Origin: Rhodamnia argentea
Lineage: Eukaryota; Streptophyta; Magnoliopsida; Myrtales; Myrtaceae
Direction of reading: 5' to 3'
DNA: 64,000 bases
Assembly (NCBI RefSeq): GCF_020921035.1
Contig: NC_063155.1
Location: 9,905,001-9,969,000 of the forward strand
Shown here: one piece after another, positions 13,101 through 23,612 of the stretch
Layout of the letters: the number at the start of each line of letters is the position of its first letter
Position numbering within the stretch: position 1 is the stretch's first letter
Position numbers and translations under genes: made by a program
The notes under the pieces: generated by a model
The model's database searches: none
Told to the model about the DNA's origin: nothing
The model's input: the letters and a program-made list of their open reading frames with translations, nothing else

Positions 13101-13449
13101 CTATGACGTTGCGGCAGGGACGCGAGTAATTGTTAATGCTTGGGCCATCGCGAGAGACCCTTCCTTGTGGGACTCGCCGGAGGAGTTCCATCCCAAGAGG
13201 TTCTTGAACTTGTCCATCGATTTCAAGGGACATGATTTTGAGCTCATTCCATTTGGAGCGGGCCGGAGGGGCTGCCCGGGAATCGCATTTGCCATTGCTG
13301 TGGATGAACTTGTTTTGGCCAATCTCCTGCACAAGTTCGATTGGGGATTGCCTGATGGTGTGGAGGAGCTGGACATGACCGAGTCCACTGGGCTAACCAT
13401 TCACAAGAAGTTCCCTCTCATTGCTTCTGCTGCAATAGCCACTCCATAA
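10152..13449 (+). CDS. Cytochrome P450, CYP71 family (gene A, CYP71A-like)
   Basis: Predicted ER-anchored haem monooxygenase of 509 aa. Exon 1 is 10152-11075 (308 codons) and exon 2 is 12844-13449; the phase-0 GT-AG intron sits at the usual CYP71 position just before the I-helix. Residues 1-30 form the membrane anchor, followed by the proline-rich hinge [18 protein letters not shown]. The C-helix is EYWRQTKS, the oxygen-binding I-helix motif AAGTDTT (about 312-318), ExxR is E370-R373, and the haem loop [11 protein letters not shown] has the iron-ligand Cys452. All key residues are present and the length is normal, so it looks functional. CYP71 enzymes oxidise small specialised metabolites; the substrate cannot be read from sequence. 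The 1.77-kb intron is unusually long for this cluster because an antisense LTR element sits in it. Subfamily is a judgement from the N-terminal and C-helix sequence. Confidence 0.93.
11127..12458 (-). mobile_element. Small antisense LTR element (TRIM-like) inside the intron of gene A
   Basis: Two direct repeats of about 400 bp (about 11127-11555 and 12055-12458), visibly homologous along their length and roughly 80% identical by eye, flank about 500 bp with no coding capacity. Read on the minus strand, the 12055-12458 copy starts TGTTGGAATTTG and ends TTTTCAACA. It is followed by a primer-binding-like site (cgtatcaaagctc, a variant of the common tggtatcagagctc). A purine tract (caagggagag on the minus strand, about 11556-11565) precedes the other copy. 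This is the layout of a terminal-repeat retrotransposon in miniature. LTR divergence suggests an old insertion. The target duplication was not identified. Confidence 0.72.
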
Positions 13450-14310
13450 TGCTCCCGAAGGATTTTACTTCTTGTTGCATCTAAATAAGGTTATTTCCTC
13501 ACAGAAACATTCACAATTCGCCTAGTTAGGCAATGTTGTTAGGCAGATCTGGCGGATGAAGTCCCTTCTTCCCGTTTTCCAAATATTTCTGGCAATGCAT
13601 AGTTATTATACGGTCTGATGGTTGGGATACACTCTTTTTATGAAGTATCAATTAAGCCTATATTCATAGTTCAGTTACGGCGAAAAAGGCGATGCGTGCT
13701 CATGAGGAAAACGGTCATTTTCCAAAGCAGACCATCCAAATCAGGGATGAATTCAAAGACATCAGAGATGAACATCATGAACCGATGTGCGAGCTTCGGT
13801 ACTGGAGGAAGGTGGTGCGCTCTTTGCGAACGGGAAACAGGACAGGCCAACACATGTCTGAGCAAAAAAGCACCAGATTTCATTTCGGCCTTGGAGATCA
13901 ACCCGAGAGTCAATTCAGTCAATCCGAATTTTTGGGTGGAATTTGAATTACAAAATCAAACAGTCTCTTAACTTTTTTATTCTTGATGTCTAAATTCTTG
14001 AAGTAACCAAGGAAAATTAGTGTATAATGACTTTTCGTAATGGATGGGGTAATCAAGAAGGAAGGGCAAAGCAGCTTAATTTCCTAAACCTCTAAGCCGA
14101 CAAGAAGGTGCCAATTTGGAAAGTCCTAGAACAGTTTAGTCTACACGCTTAGGAATGAAGTGTACTTAATGAAAAAGGAAAGAGCTGGCAACTACCTATC
14201 CACGTCGGCAACAAAGATATGCAATAGGCAAGAGCAAGGGAAATAAGTCAAAGGAAGGTGAAGGAAAGACAAAAAAGGAAAACTCCAAGTTAAGAAAATG
14301 AGCTGGAAGT
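13450..14310. other. 3' flank of gene A, no further gene seen
   Basis: Contains the presumed 3' UTR of gene A and unannotated intergenic DNA. Overlapping open frames at 13618-13971 on both strands have no recognisable domain and look like chance. Confidence 0.4.
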
Positions 14311-15883
14311 TGTAGGCAACATTATCTAGCCTGCTTGTAGTGAAAGGTGGTTATATTTTTTTTCTTTAAATCTAGGCGGTGGACCAGGCCTATAAATAGG
14401 CTGTTTTTTTTTTTTTTGTTATCTCTGTAATAGGAGTGAAAAACTAGAAACTTAGTCAGAGCTCCTCCATTTGTACGTGTACTACACAACTACACTATAA
14501 AATAATCTATTCCTTGTGCCTTTGTTGTTCCCTTGCCGCTCTTTCATCATAAATCCTAGACACACTTGCACGCATGCTTCCGCAAAATCCAACAGTGGTA
14601 TCAGAGCCTAGTTCACGATAGTTGATTTTGGAAGATTGAAAGAGCTAGTAAATCAGACGAGAGCTTATGGAGATGAAATCACTTATCGGAGGTTGTTGAA
14701 AAAATATTGGTGACTCACTAGAAAATACAATTCTATTGTCACCACTATAGAATCATCTAAGGATTTGAAAACCCTATCAATAAGTGAGTTAATCGGCTAA
14801 TAGGCTCTCTAGAAGCACATGAAAAAAGATTACAAGGGCAGGATGAAGACACAGTTGAAAGTACCTTTTAGTAAAAAAATAAACATACGGTCTCATACTT
14901 CTAAAAATAGTGGAAGGAGCTCATGGAAAAATAGAAGAGGAGGAGAAACATCTACAACGGGAAATTGTCCACCTTGTAGCTTTTGCAAGAAAACTAATCA
15001 TCTTGAGAAAGATTGTTGGTTTCAAGATAAACCACAGTGCCGCTCTTGTAAAAGATATGGCCACATAGAAAATTTTTGTCGCCCTAAAACAAATTATCAA
15101 GCAAATTATGTTGAAGAAAATGGAAAAGAAAAGGTAGAAGAAAAGACAGATCATTTATTCTATGTAGGCCAAGTGGCAAATGATGAGAGGAATGATCCAT
15201 GGTATATTGAAAGTGGGTGTCGCAATCATATGACGGGAGATGAATCAATATTCACCGATATTGACACATTGACACATCGATGAAAACACAAGTGAGATTG
15301 GGCAACCGTGTTGGTTGATGTGAAAGGAAAAGGAACTATAGCCGTTGAACTAAGAAAGGCCCAAAGTATATTCATGAAGTATATCCGGTTCCTACTCTTG
15401 CCCAAAATCTACTCAGTGTAGGCCAAATGATTCAGAGTGGGTATTATCTATACTTTAAAGGAGATAGCTTCACTATCTATGATAAACATAAGAATCATAT
15501 TATTGCTTCCATGAAAATGGAGAATAAGAATTTTACTATTTGATGGAAATATGTCAAAGATATAGCTATGAAAGTTCAACCTTATAATTCATGGCTATGG
15601 CATTGGAGATTTGGCCACTTCAACTTTTACGGGTTAAAAATTCTCCATCAGAAAAATATGATGAGAGAATTTCCACCCATTACAAAAATTCCAGACGTTT
15701 GTGAAAGTTGTTTTCTTGGAAAACAGCAAAGGTAGTCCCTCCCGTTTAGAAGTGCATTGAGAGCAAAAAAACCCTTGGAGCTAGTTCATACTGATGTATG
15801 TGGTCCAATGAGGACAATGACACCTAGCCAAAACAAACGTTTCATTTTCTTCATTGATGACTATACTAGAATGATGTGGCAAT
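14311..15883 (+). mobile_element. Truncated Ty1/Copia retrotransposon (LTR, PBS, gag, partial pol)
   Basis: A possible LTR (about 14311-14594, ending aatccaaca, start uncertain) is followed by the primer-binding site TGGTATCAGAGC (14596-14607). Next come a gag open frame with zinc knuckles, then protease and pre-integrase homology in broken frames. The C-terminal hits are HWRFGHFNFYGLKIL, VCESCFLGKQQR, LELVHTDVCGPM and FIFFIDDYTRMMW, which mark the GAG-pre-integrase domain and the start of the integrase core. Several in-frame stops and a frameshift after gag make it a pseudo-element. Similarity stops abruptly at about 15883, where MITE-type sequence begins. Confidence 0.8.
14819..15283 (+). 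pseudogene. Copia gag-protease fragment with CCHC zinc knuckles
   Basis: A 154-codon open frame in the Copia element. It carries CSFCKKTNHLEKDCW (CX2CX4HX4C) and a second knuckle-like CRSCKRYGHIENFC, the RNA-binding motifs of retrotransposon gag. Downstream, DPWYIESGCRNHMTG is the pepsin-like protease start, with ESG where an active element has DSG; loss of this aspartate would inactivate the protease. The frame closes at 15283 and pol continues in other frames. The true gag start lies upstream in a broken frame, so this is a fragment. Confidence 0.8.
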
Positions 15884-16215
15884 TTTCAATTTTTTAAAAA
15901 ATTTATTTCCTTCTTATTTTTTATGTCTTTTTTTTTCCTTTTTTATTTTTTTTATTTTCTTCTTCTTCCTCTAGTAGATCGTTGAGGCGAAGGCTGGTAA
16001 GGGCAACCTCTCTCCTCACCTAGTGACAGCAAGGCCAGCCATGCTCATCGGGCGATTGGTTGGGGGAAGATGGAGAAGAAAAGAAAATGAAAAGAAAGAA
16101 AACAAAAAAAGATAAATATTATTAAAAATTGCCATATCAAAAAGAAAGTTAGTTGGACAAACTTAATTGAAACAAATGCAAAAAGGTTAGAATAGAATTG
16201 ACACAATTACAATAA
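15884..16215. mobile_element. 5'-truncated copy of the long-TIR MITE seen at 20805-21328
   Basis: From tggcaattttcaat to gacacaattacaataag it matches the right two-thirds of the 20805-21328 element, including the GC-rich core with gcgaggc and gcaaggccagcc words. The left terminal repeat is missing; Copia pol sequence takes its place. Confidence 0.7.
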
Positions 16216-16594
16216 GTAAGAGAGAGAATCCTCTACAGAGATGGAGACACCATAGGATTATAGTGAGAGAGGAGACAGATGAAAATTCTGGATGTGTCCA
16301 AAAGATATGAACGGGTGGTATCTAAGGAAGGTGCCAATACACTTTGTAAACTAGTTGCAGAGGAAAACAATGCCCTCAGCTACTTTTCTTATCCCACAAC
16401 ATTTATAAAAGCATGAGCATGGGATTTCAAATCAACATTTCGAATGGCTGACCAAAGTTACGTGGACGGCTATCGTTTTAATTTTTTTTTGCTAAAGTCG
16501 GAAGGAGACCTATGGTTTGGAATGTTAGGTTTTGTTGGAATTTGGGATCCAATTTTTAGAATAGTGCAGCATGCAAAAATATCTGTTGAATACT
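16216..16594. repeat. Duplicated single-copy-like spacer (partner at 21329-21658)
   Basis: About 380 bp closely matching 21329-21658, including the shared word gtccaaaagatatgaacgggtggtatct, reported here only as coordinates near 16298-16325 and 21438-21465. It shows that the DNA upstream of CYP genes B and C was copied together with the genes. Confidence 0.75.
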
Positions 16595-17379
16595 GGAAAA
16601 ATTGTCCAAAAAATTCTGAATACATTACACTTTTGCCAATTCAATCCTGAATCTTTTTACTTTTTACCAATTGAGTCCATCCGACCAATTATGGGATGGT
16701 GGCCTCGACCTCTACCAGCCACTAGTAGAGGGCTGCGAGCCCTCGTCCGCCGCTAATGAGGTCGCTGCCCTCACACTTGATTGGCACTTCGCTCCCCGCG
16801 GTGAAGGCTTGCGAGCCTAGTGTAAGGGTCGCAAGCCCGTGCTAGGCTTCACTAGGTAGCCGGCGTCCTCCACTGGCCCTTCACAATAAAAAAAAAAGAT
16901 AGAAAATAAATTTAAAGAAAATAAGAAAAGTTCCCATCAACACCGACAATGCCATATAGGAAGGCCGGCATCCGTGCCAACAATTTGCTGTTAGAATTGA
17001 GTGATTGGACTAATAGGGATGAAAAAATTTAATATTTTTTTTGACTTTTTTTAATTTTTTTAACTTTTTTCTTTACTTTAAGCCTCGCCAGTGGCCGGCG
17101 AGGGCCTGACGACCCTTGTCGGCAACAATAAAGGAAAGTAAAGAAGAAAAGAAAGTAAATAAATATAAATTCAAAAAAAATTTAAAAATTATTTACATCA
17201 ACACCGATTGTGCTATGTATGACGACCGAAGTTCACATCAGCATTTTCGGCCAAAATTGACCGAATGGACTCAATTGATAAAATGTGAAAATATTTAGGA
17301 CTGAATAGGCAAGATTAAAATGTATATGACTAAATTGGCAATTGTGTAATGGGTTTAAGATCTTTTGGACAAATTTTCC
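16595..17379. mobile_element. Long-TIR MITE-like element, copy 1
   Basis: The left end ggaaaaattgtcc...attacac (16595-16631) is matched in inverted orientation by the right end (about 17343-17379). Subterminal words ccaattcaatcctgaatc recur. The core has palindromic GC-rich modules (ggccggcgagggcc near 17090). There is no coding capacity. The partner element at the equivalent position upstream of gene C is 21659-22344. Confidence 0.7.
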
Positions 17380-18223
17380 TCATTATAAGTCTATAGGAGG
17401 GTAAAAAGGATATCAAAACATTAAACAAAAAAAAAAAAAAAAAAAAACCTTATCAGCCAGTTGTCCTTTTGATTTCCTCAATCCCTTTGGCTGCGTTGGG
17501 TTATATAGATTTCTAGTCAAGATAGTACCGATTTTGTCATATCACATCTAATGTATGGTGAATTACAAATTTAAATTCAAATAAGCAGAGGCAAAACGCG
17601 ATCGAGATCAATTTTGTTTTACTGAAATATCATAATATTTTACAAATTATTCAGTGATAAGTTCATATGAGTGAGTTATTGTTGAGCAAAGGTTTGTGTC
17701 ATCTGAATTTGGGCACGACAATGATCGGGTAGACCCCGTAGAACTAGGGGTCTTCATTTGGAGTCTAATCCTTTGAGAATGACCTGCTGGCCTTACTTGT
17801 TGAGTAGTTAAATGAGTAAACAAGTGCTGAATAATTGAATTTTTTAGTCTCTTTTCACAAGTTGAAGATGCACTCATACAAATCATCCAAGAGAGTTACC
17901 TTACAAGTCGATGATCAACTTTGAGTTCTGTATAATATGTCGAGATCTCTTTCGAATATTAAAAAGGTTTGAGTGTTAACAAAAGGGGGAGTGATCTCAT
18001 ATCACGCTAAGTAATTGATTGAGAAATGAGGTCATGGAGGTACATGACTTTGTGGTCCAAGAACCCAGCATGGCGCCACCAAAGTGAAAAAGAAAAAATT
18101 GTACAAACATGGCTGATATTGACTCCAATGAGAAAAAAAAATTTCCAGTAACTCAGTGACATATATAACCACTATGTAGGAATCAAATAGGAAGAAGAGA
18201 AAAGCAATATCGCATACTTAGCA
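17380..18223. other. Upstream region of CYP71 gene B
   Basis: Holds a poly-A run (about 17428-17447) and AT-rich sequence, and no gene is seen. The minus-strand open frame 17647-17886 has no domain. The proximal promoter of gene B lies at the right end. Confidence 0.45.
18162..18168 (+). promoter_or_regulatory. Probable TATA box of CYP71 gene B
   Basis: TATATAA lies 56 nt upstream of the gene B start codon, a plausible place for a TATA box with a short leader. Prediction from position and sequence only. Confidence 0.5.
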
Positions 18224-19899
18224 ATGCCTCTCCTTCAGGATCTGTTTCTCCCAACATGCTTGGTCCTAGCAGCTTTGCTGGTAGTTTTCGGAAGGAGCAA
18301 GTCAGGCAAAAGAAAGTGTAACCTCCCACCGAGCCCTCCCAAGTTACCGATCATTGGCAATCTCCACCAGCTGGGCAAGTCACCGCACATATCTCTCCAT
18401 CGCCTTGCGAGGAAGTACGGGCCCATCATGTCCTTGCAACTTGGCGAAGTCCCAACCATAGTCGTTTCCTCGGCTGCGATGGCCAAGGAGGTGATGAAGA
18501 CCCATGACCTAGCGCTTGCGAACCGGCCCCAGACCTTCTCCGCCAAGCACTTGTTATACGACTGCACGGACATGGCCTTCTCTCCCTATGGCGCTTATTG
18601 GAGGTACATAAGAAAAATTGGCATACTCGAATTGTTTAGCGTGAGAAGGGTTCAGTCATTTATTCATGTCAGGGAGGAAGAAGTTGCTCGTTTAGCTCAC
18701 CGGGTGGCAAAGTCTTGTCCGGGCACCATAAATCTATCTAAACTACTCATGTTATACACGAATAACGTTCTTTGCCAGAGTGCTTTTGGGAGGGACTTTT
18801 CAGCAGGAGGGGACTATGATAAGCATGGGTTTCAAAAGATGCTGGAGGAGTTTCAGGAGCTGCTTGGGGGATTCAACATAGGAGATTTCTTTCCTTCCTT
18901 GGAATTCATCAATAGCCTGACCGGGATGAAATCTAGACTTCAACACACTTTTAAGTGCTTCGATCGTTTTTTTGATGAGATATTGAGCGAACATTCGAAC
19001 GAAAGCAAAGCCACGGAGGCACATCATGATATTGTGGATGTTTTGATCGATATCGAGAAGAATGGTTACGGTGATATGCCCCTTACAAGGCCCAACATCA
19101 AAGCTCTCCTCCTGGTGGGTGAATCATTCTCCCCTCTAGCTTGATATTCCATTTAAATTCTTCAATAGTAGACCTGATCGTGGGTTTGAGCAAGACTTTA
19201 CAGTGAGTATAGAAAAAGAGTTTGCATAACAAAGCATATTTGACTTGCTTGAAATGATCTCTAATAGGTGGCCCATGCATCTTGCAGGATTTTTTTGCAG
19301 GAGGAACGGATACAACATTCATAACTCTTGACTGGGCAATGACAGAGCTTGTCATGAAGCCAAAAGCTATGGAAAGAGCGCAAGCAGAACTGCGAAGCGT
19401 GGTTGGAGGGAGAAATTCCGTGCAAGAGGCAGACCTACCTCAGTTGCCATACTTGAAGGCTATCATCAAGGAGGTGTTTCGACTGCATCCCCCTGCTCCA
19501 ATGTTAGTCCCAAGAGAATCTATGGAGGACATAACCATCGACGGATACTGCATTCCGGCAAAAACTCGTTTCTTCATTAATGCTTGGTCGATAGGGCGTG
19601 ATCCGCAGTCCTGGGTCGATCCTGAAAAATTTCTACCAGAGAGGTTTCTGGATAGCACCATCGACTTCAAGGGACAAGACTTCGAGCTGATACCATTTGG
19701 CACGGGCCGAAGAAGCTGCCCAGCTATTGCATTTGGAAATGCCAGTATTGAGATTGCTTTAGCTCAGCTTCTTCACAGTTTTGACTGGCAACTTCCTCCT
19801 GGTGTCCAACCAAAAGATTTGGATATGGATGAAGCTTTTGGCATCACAATGCATAGGATCGAAAACCTCGTCGTCGTCGCCAAACCCCGCTTCTCCTAG
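18224..19899 (+). CDS. Cytochrome P450, CYP71 family (gene B)
   Basis: Predicted ER-bound monooxygenase of 500 aa. Exon 1 is 18224-19114 (297 codons), the GT-AG intron is 19115-19287 (173 bp), exon 2 is 19288-19899. N-terminal anchor about residues 3-22, hinge [19 protein letters not shown]-helix YWRYIRKI, I-helix AGGTDTT, E359-R362, PERF at 414-417 and haem loop PFGTGRRSCPA with Cys441. Ala follows the ligand motif where many P450s have Gly (CPA for CPG). Its neighbour C shares this and so do some CYP71B proteins, so it is not a defect. Gene C is its tandem paralogue (roughly 83-85% identical over exon 2 by eye). Substrate unknown. Confidence 0.94.
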
Positions 19900-20193
19900 A
19901 CAACGGTGAACAACAGACAAGCCAACTGAAAATCTCCTCTTCAACTTGGAAACATTATCCCTAGGCTTTTGCTTGTTATAGAAGCCTAGAAAGAAGAAGC
20001 TAGAGATGTTTTTAAGTGTCGTCTATGTTTTATAAATAGAGTCTCCATGTAATTTTTCATCTAAGTTGAGTAAGTAAACATATATGGTTGCTTCTACGTG
20101 TCTTTCTATGTTCTATAAAATAGAGTCTCCATGTAACTTTTCATCTAAGTTAAGTGAATAAACATGTATGGTCGCACAACCCCCCCTTCTCTC

Positions 20194-20239
<46 letters not shown>

Positions 20240-20804
20240 TTTTTTTTGTGGGTCATACTCTCTCTCCTTCAAATGGTTACTTCTTTATATTACTCCATCT
20301 ACGCAAGCATTATGTGGTTCTGCATTGGTGGTACAATTTGTTTATGCCCAACAATGAAGGGAACGGATCCCCGATTACGTACGCAGTGGAATTACTCTGA
20401 ATTAACAATCCCTAGAATCATCTTCGAATCACTGATCGGAGAAGCATATCACAAAACGGACATTCCTTGGGTTTTCACAGATTAAATATCCACAATGCAG
20501 CGAGAGAATCCGTCGTCTACCGATTTCGCATTCATAACACAAACGAGAAAGCGTTGTGTTTTTTTGTCTTCTCTATTCTCTGTTGTTGGAACTGATAGAG
20601 AGAAACAATATAAAAACACGTAAAGACACCGTTTCAAAGATGCATTATCAACAATTGGCGTGGGGTGTGGTTGTCTACATGGGTGGACCACTGTATACCC
20701 CATGGACCCCAACAAACAACAACAACAAAAATCAGTCGGGGTGGACATTGAGTCATGCATGTTGCAAAAATCAACACAAGGGCACACATGAGCAATGAGA
20801 AAAT
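19900..20804. other. Downstream region of gene B with short duplicated words
   Basis: 3' flank of gene B. The phrase agagtctccatgtaa...catctaagtt occurs twice (about 20038 and 20125), a small tandem duplication of about 87 bp. A CT array follows. Open frames at 20154-20485 are translations of the CT array and are not genes. Confidence 0.5.
20196..20237. repeat. (CT)n microsatellite
   Basis: Uninterrupted CT dinucleotides of about 20 units, preceded by a C-rich stretch and followed by a T-run. Confidence 0.95.
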
Positions 20805-21328
20805 TACAAAAAAAAATCCTAAATCTATTGCAATTATGTCAATTAAGTCTTAAAACTTTTTTATTTTGCTAATTTAGCCTTAAACTTTTTACATTTGTGC
20901 CAATTTTATCCATCTGACCAACTTTAGCCCATCGATACTAACGTGGACTCCGGCCGACCATGATGTGGCAATTTTCAATATATTTTTTTTCAAAAAATTA
21001 TTTCCTTCTTATTTGTTTTATTTTCTTTTATTCTCTTCTCCTTCTTCTTCTAGTAGATTGCCGAGACAAGGGCCGATGAGGGCGACATCTGCCCTCACCT
21101 AGCGATGGCGAGGCCAGCCTCGCCCATCGGCAATTGGTTGGGAGAAGAAGGATAAAAAAAAAAGTAAAATGAAAGAAAACAAGAAAAGAAAAATAAAAAA
21201 TAAATATTATTAGAAATTGCCACGTCAGCGGAGGCCTTCGAAAGTTGGCCGGATGGACTGAACTGAAATAAATTCAAAAGACTTATAACTAAATTGGTAT
21301 AATTACAATAAGTTTAGGATTTTTTTAT
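20805..21328. mobile_element. Long-TIR MITE-like element (full copy)
   Basis: The left end reads aaaaaaatcctaaatctattgc; the reverse complement of the right end reads aaaaaaatcctaaacttattgt, and pairing continues into aattat.taattt words. The core at about 21060-21140 is GC-rich and palindromic (gcgaggccagcctcgcc). About 520 bp with no coding sequence. It is a non-autonomous DNA transposon; the target duplication is not clear. Confidence 0.75.
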
Positions 21329-21658
21329 AATCCTCCCACGAACAACGTCAATAGCAAGAGAGAGAATCTTTGATAGAGACGGAGGCACCACAGGATTCTA
21401 GTGAGTGAGAAGGAGACAGAAGAAAAATCCTCGACGTGTCCAAAAGATATGAACGGGTGGTATCTGAGGAAGGTACTGGTACACTTTGAATGCTAGTTGC
21501 AGAGGAAAACAAGTCCCTCAGCTACTGTCTTAAAGTTCTCTTGTTTTTTTCTAGCTAATGTCAAAAGGGAGACCTATGGTGTGGAACGTTAAGTTTTGTT
21601 GGAATTTGGGAGCCAATTTCTAGAATAGTGCAGCATGCAGAAATATCTGTTGAATATT
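21329..21658. repeat. Duplicated spacer upstream of gene C (partner at 16216-16594)
   Basis: Aligns with 16216-16594, including a shared block agaatagtgcagcatgc just before the next MITE in both copies. It is part of the tandem duplication that produced genes B and C. Confidence 0.75.
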
Positions 21659-22344
21659 GGAAAAATTATCCAAAAAATTCTTAACACATTGCAATTTCCC
21701 AATTCAATCCTAAATCTTTTTACTTTTTGTTCATTGAATCAATTAGGTCAATCATGACCGAAAATTATTGATGCGAACGCCAACGTTTTATGTAACACAG
21801 CCGACATCGACGTGAATAATTTTTAATAATATTTAATATTTTATAGAATTTTTTTCCTTTTTTTTTTCTTTTCTTGGTTTTTTTTTTCTCAGTGGGGGTG
21901 AGGCCATGACGCTCTTGTTGGCCACTGGCAAGGGCCATGATTGCCTCACTCGACACTTCGCCGACCGCAGGCGAGGCCATCGCACCCGCAGACAAGGTTG
22001 GCGTCACCTAGATCATCGCGATCGACCGCTAGCTAGGCAACTTGGCCTAGATCCAGGCAAGGCATCGCAGCCCTCGCCAATCGCCAAGGAAAAAAAACCA
22101 AGAAAATAAAAACAAAGGAAAAATAAAATAATAAAATAATAAAATTTTGAAAAAATATTAAATAATATCAAAAGTTGTCAACATCAGGCCCCACTGTCCA
22201 CGTCATTAATTTCCAACCAAAAGTGGCTACATGAATTTAATTGGCAAAAAGTGAAAAGGTTTAAAACTCAATTGGCAAACTTAAAAAGTTTAAGACTGAA
22301 TTAGCAAAAATGCAATAAATTTAAGACTTTTTGGATAATTTTTC
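21659..22344. mobile_element. Long-TIR MITE-like element, copy 2
   Basis: The left end ggaaaaattatccaaaaaattc is matched in inverted form by the right end (aagactttttggataattttt). It occupies the position equivalent to 16595-17379 upstream of gene B, so the insertion predates the B/C duplication. The two cores have since diverged. Non-coding. Confidence 0.7.
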
Positions 22345-22770
22345 GGTTGAACACTAGAGAGCTCTAGTTGTATCCTGCAAAAAATCTAGCCTTGGGAGGT
22401 AGGTAAGGTTTGTGGTTCTAGCTTAGTTTGTTATAGTTAGGAATTGCGGTAAAAATCCTCTAAGGGGGGTGATGCGCTCCATAAATAGATATTAGATTGA
22501 ATTGATAGTGGAGGGGAGTGGGGAGCTGAGAATAGAATACATCTCTTGTAATGCTCCTCCACCACTCCTCCATCACTTGTACAACTATTTTGTCAAACTA
22601 AACAAACTATCCTTGTCCCATGAAACCTTGAACTTAGATACCTTGTCCCCTTGTCATTCCTCTGCCAAATGTATCCCACACACACACACACACTTGCACA
22701 TCAAACCACAAACTAACCGTGGTATCAAAATCGTGCCTCCGCATTCCAGCATTGGTATCAGAGATCCAAA
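22345..22770 (+). mobile_element. LTR remnant ending in a primer-binding site
   Basis: TGGTATCAGAG at 22753-22763 is the initiator-tRNA-Met type primer-binding motif of Copia elements. The approximately 400 bp before it have an LTR-like composition, with cataaatag at about 22481 and a short CA run at 22678-22692. No gag-pol follows, so only a 5' fragment remains. The left boundary is uncertain. Confidence 0.45.
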
Positions 22771-23612
22771 AATCAACAGGTCTCCAGGCACCCTTTTCGC
22801 ATTTTGCATAAATGGGTTAAGTGGAAATTCAACCTACTTTCATCAGTAGCTGCTGCCAAATTCTCCAGAAAAACTAAAGAGCTTCACAAACTTCCTTTCA
22901 AAGTACTGCAGAATACCATGTAAAAAGGGGACTGTATCACAAGATTGAGTTCATACCACTCCAGAGAAGCAACATAAGAATAATCTTGCAGAAATAGGTT
23001 ATCTGTTTGGTTTCCATCACACGACGCATCAAGAAAAGTCTTTTAAGGGACCTAATTATTTGGCAGATCTCTATCAAAACGGAACTTACTAAGCCATGAC
23101 AGTTCCATGAACCATGAGATTTTTCAAAGGCATGGGGCTTCCGACAATTGTCCTGACCGTGGGGTTACGTATTGATCTAGAAAAAGAGGACCACAAACCA
23201 GTTTTCGATGCAACAGGCCAACGATTCTGGGACCACAAAAGGAGTGATTGCTAGGCAGTTTGGCAGCTTGGGTCGCAACAGCATTTGTATTTCTCGCTAT
23301 TTTCATCCCTATACTGGTAGTATTCTATCATAACCCTTCCCAAGATAATTATCCCGAGGCAATGCTAAGAGGGTAAGATGAATGAACACACGTCAAGTTG
23401 CAACTAGGGTTGATGTCTTGAACCAGGACAAATGCATCACATAAGTACAAAAAGGGTGACATCTGCTAACTTGACTTATATTTGAATAAAACGAAATAAT
23501 TCTCAGCAGACTCAGAAGGTTTCTACAAGTCTCATGTATAAGAAGACAGAATGTATGCAGATCAAACACAACGACAGTTCCAACATCACTTACAGTGCAA
23601 ATTTCTGGTGAA
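22771..23612. other. Upstream region of CYP71 gene C
   Basis: No gene is seen; small open frames (for example 23124-23306 minus) have no domain. It ends in the gene C promoter and leader. A possible TATA box (TATAAG, 23537-23542) lies about 70 nt before the start codon. Confidence 0.45.

Noticed and set aside
20154-20485. Three overlapping plus-strand frames rich in Ser-Leu
   Set aside because: They translate the CT microsatellite in three phases.
23595-23612. Start of gene C at GTG 23595
   Set aside because: Plant nuclear genes start at ATG; the first ATG is 23613 and aligns better with gene B.
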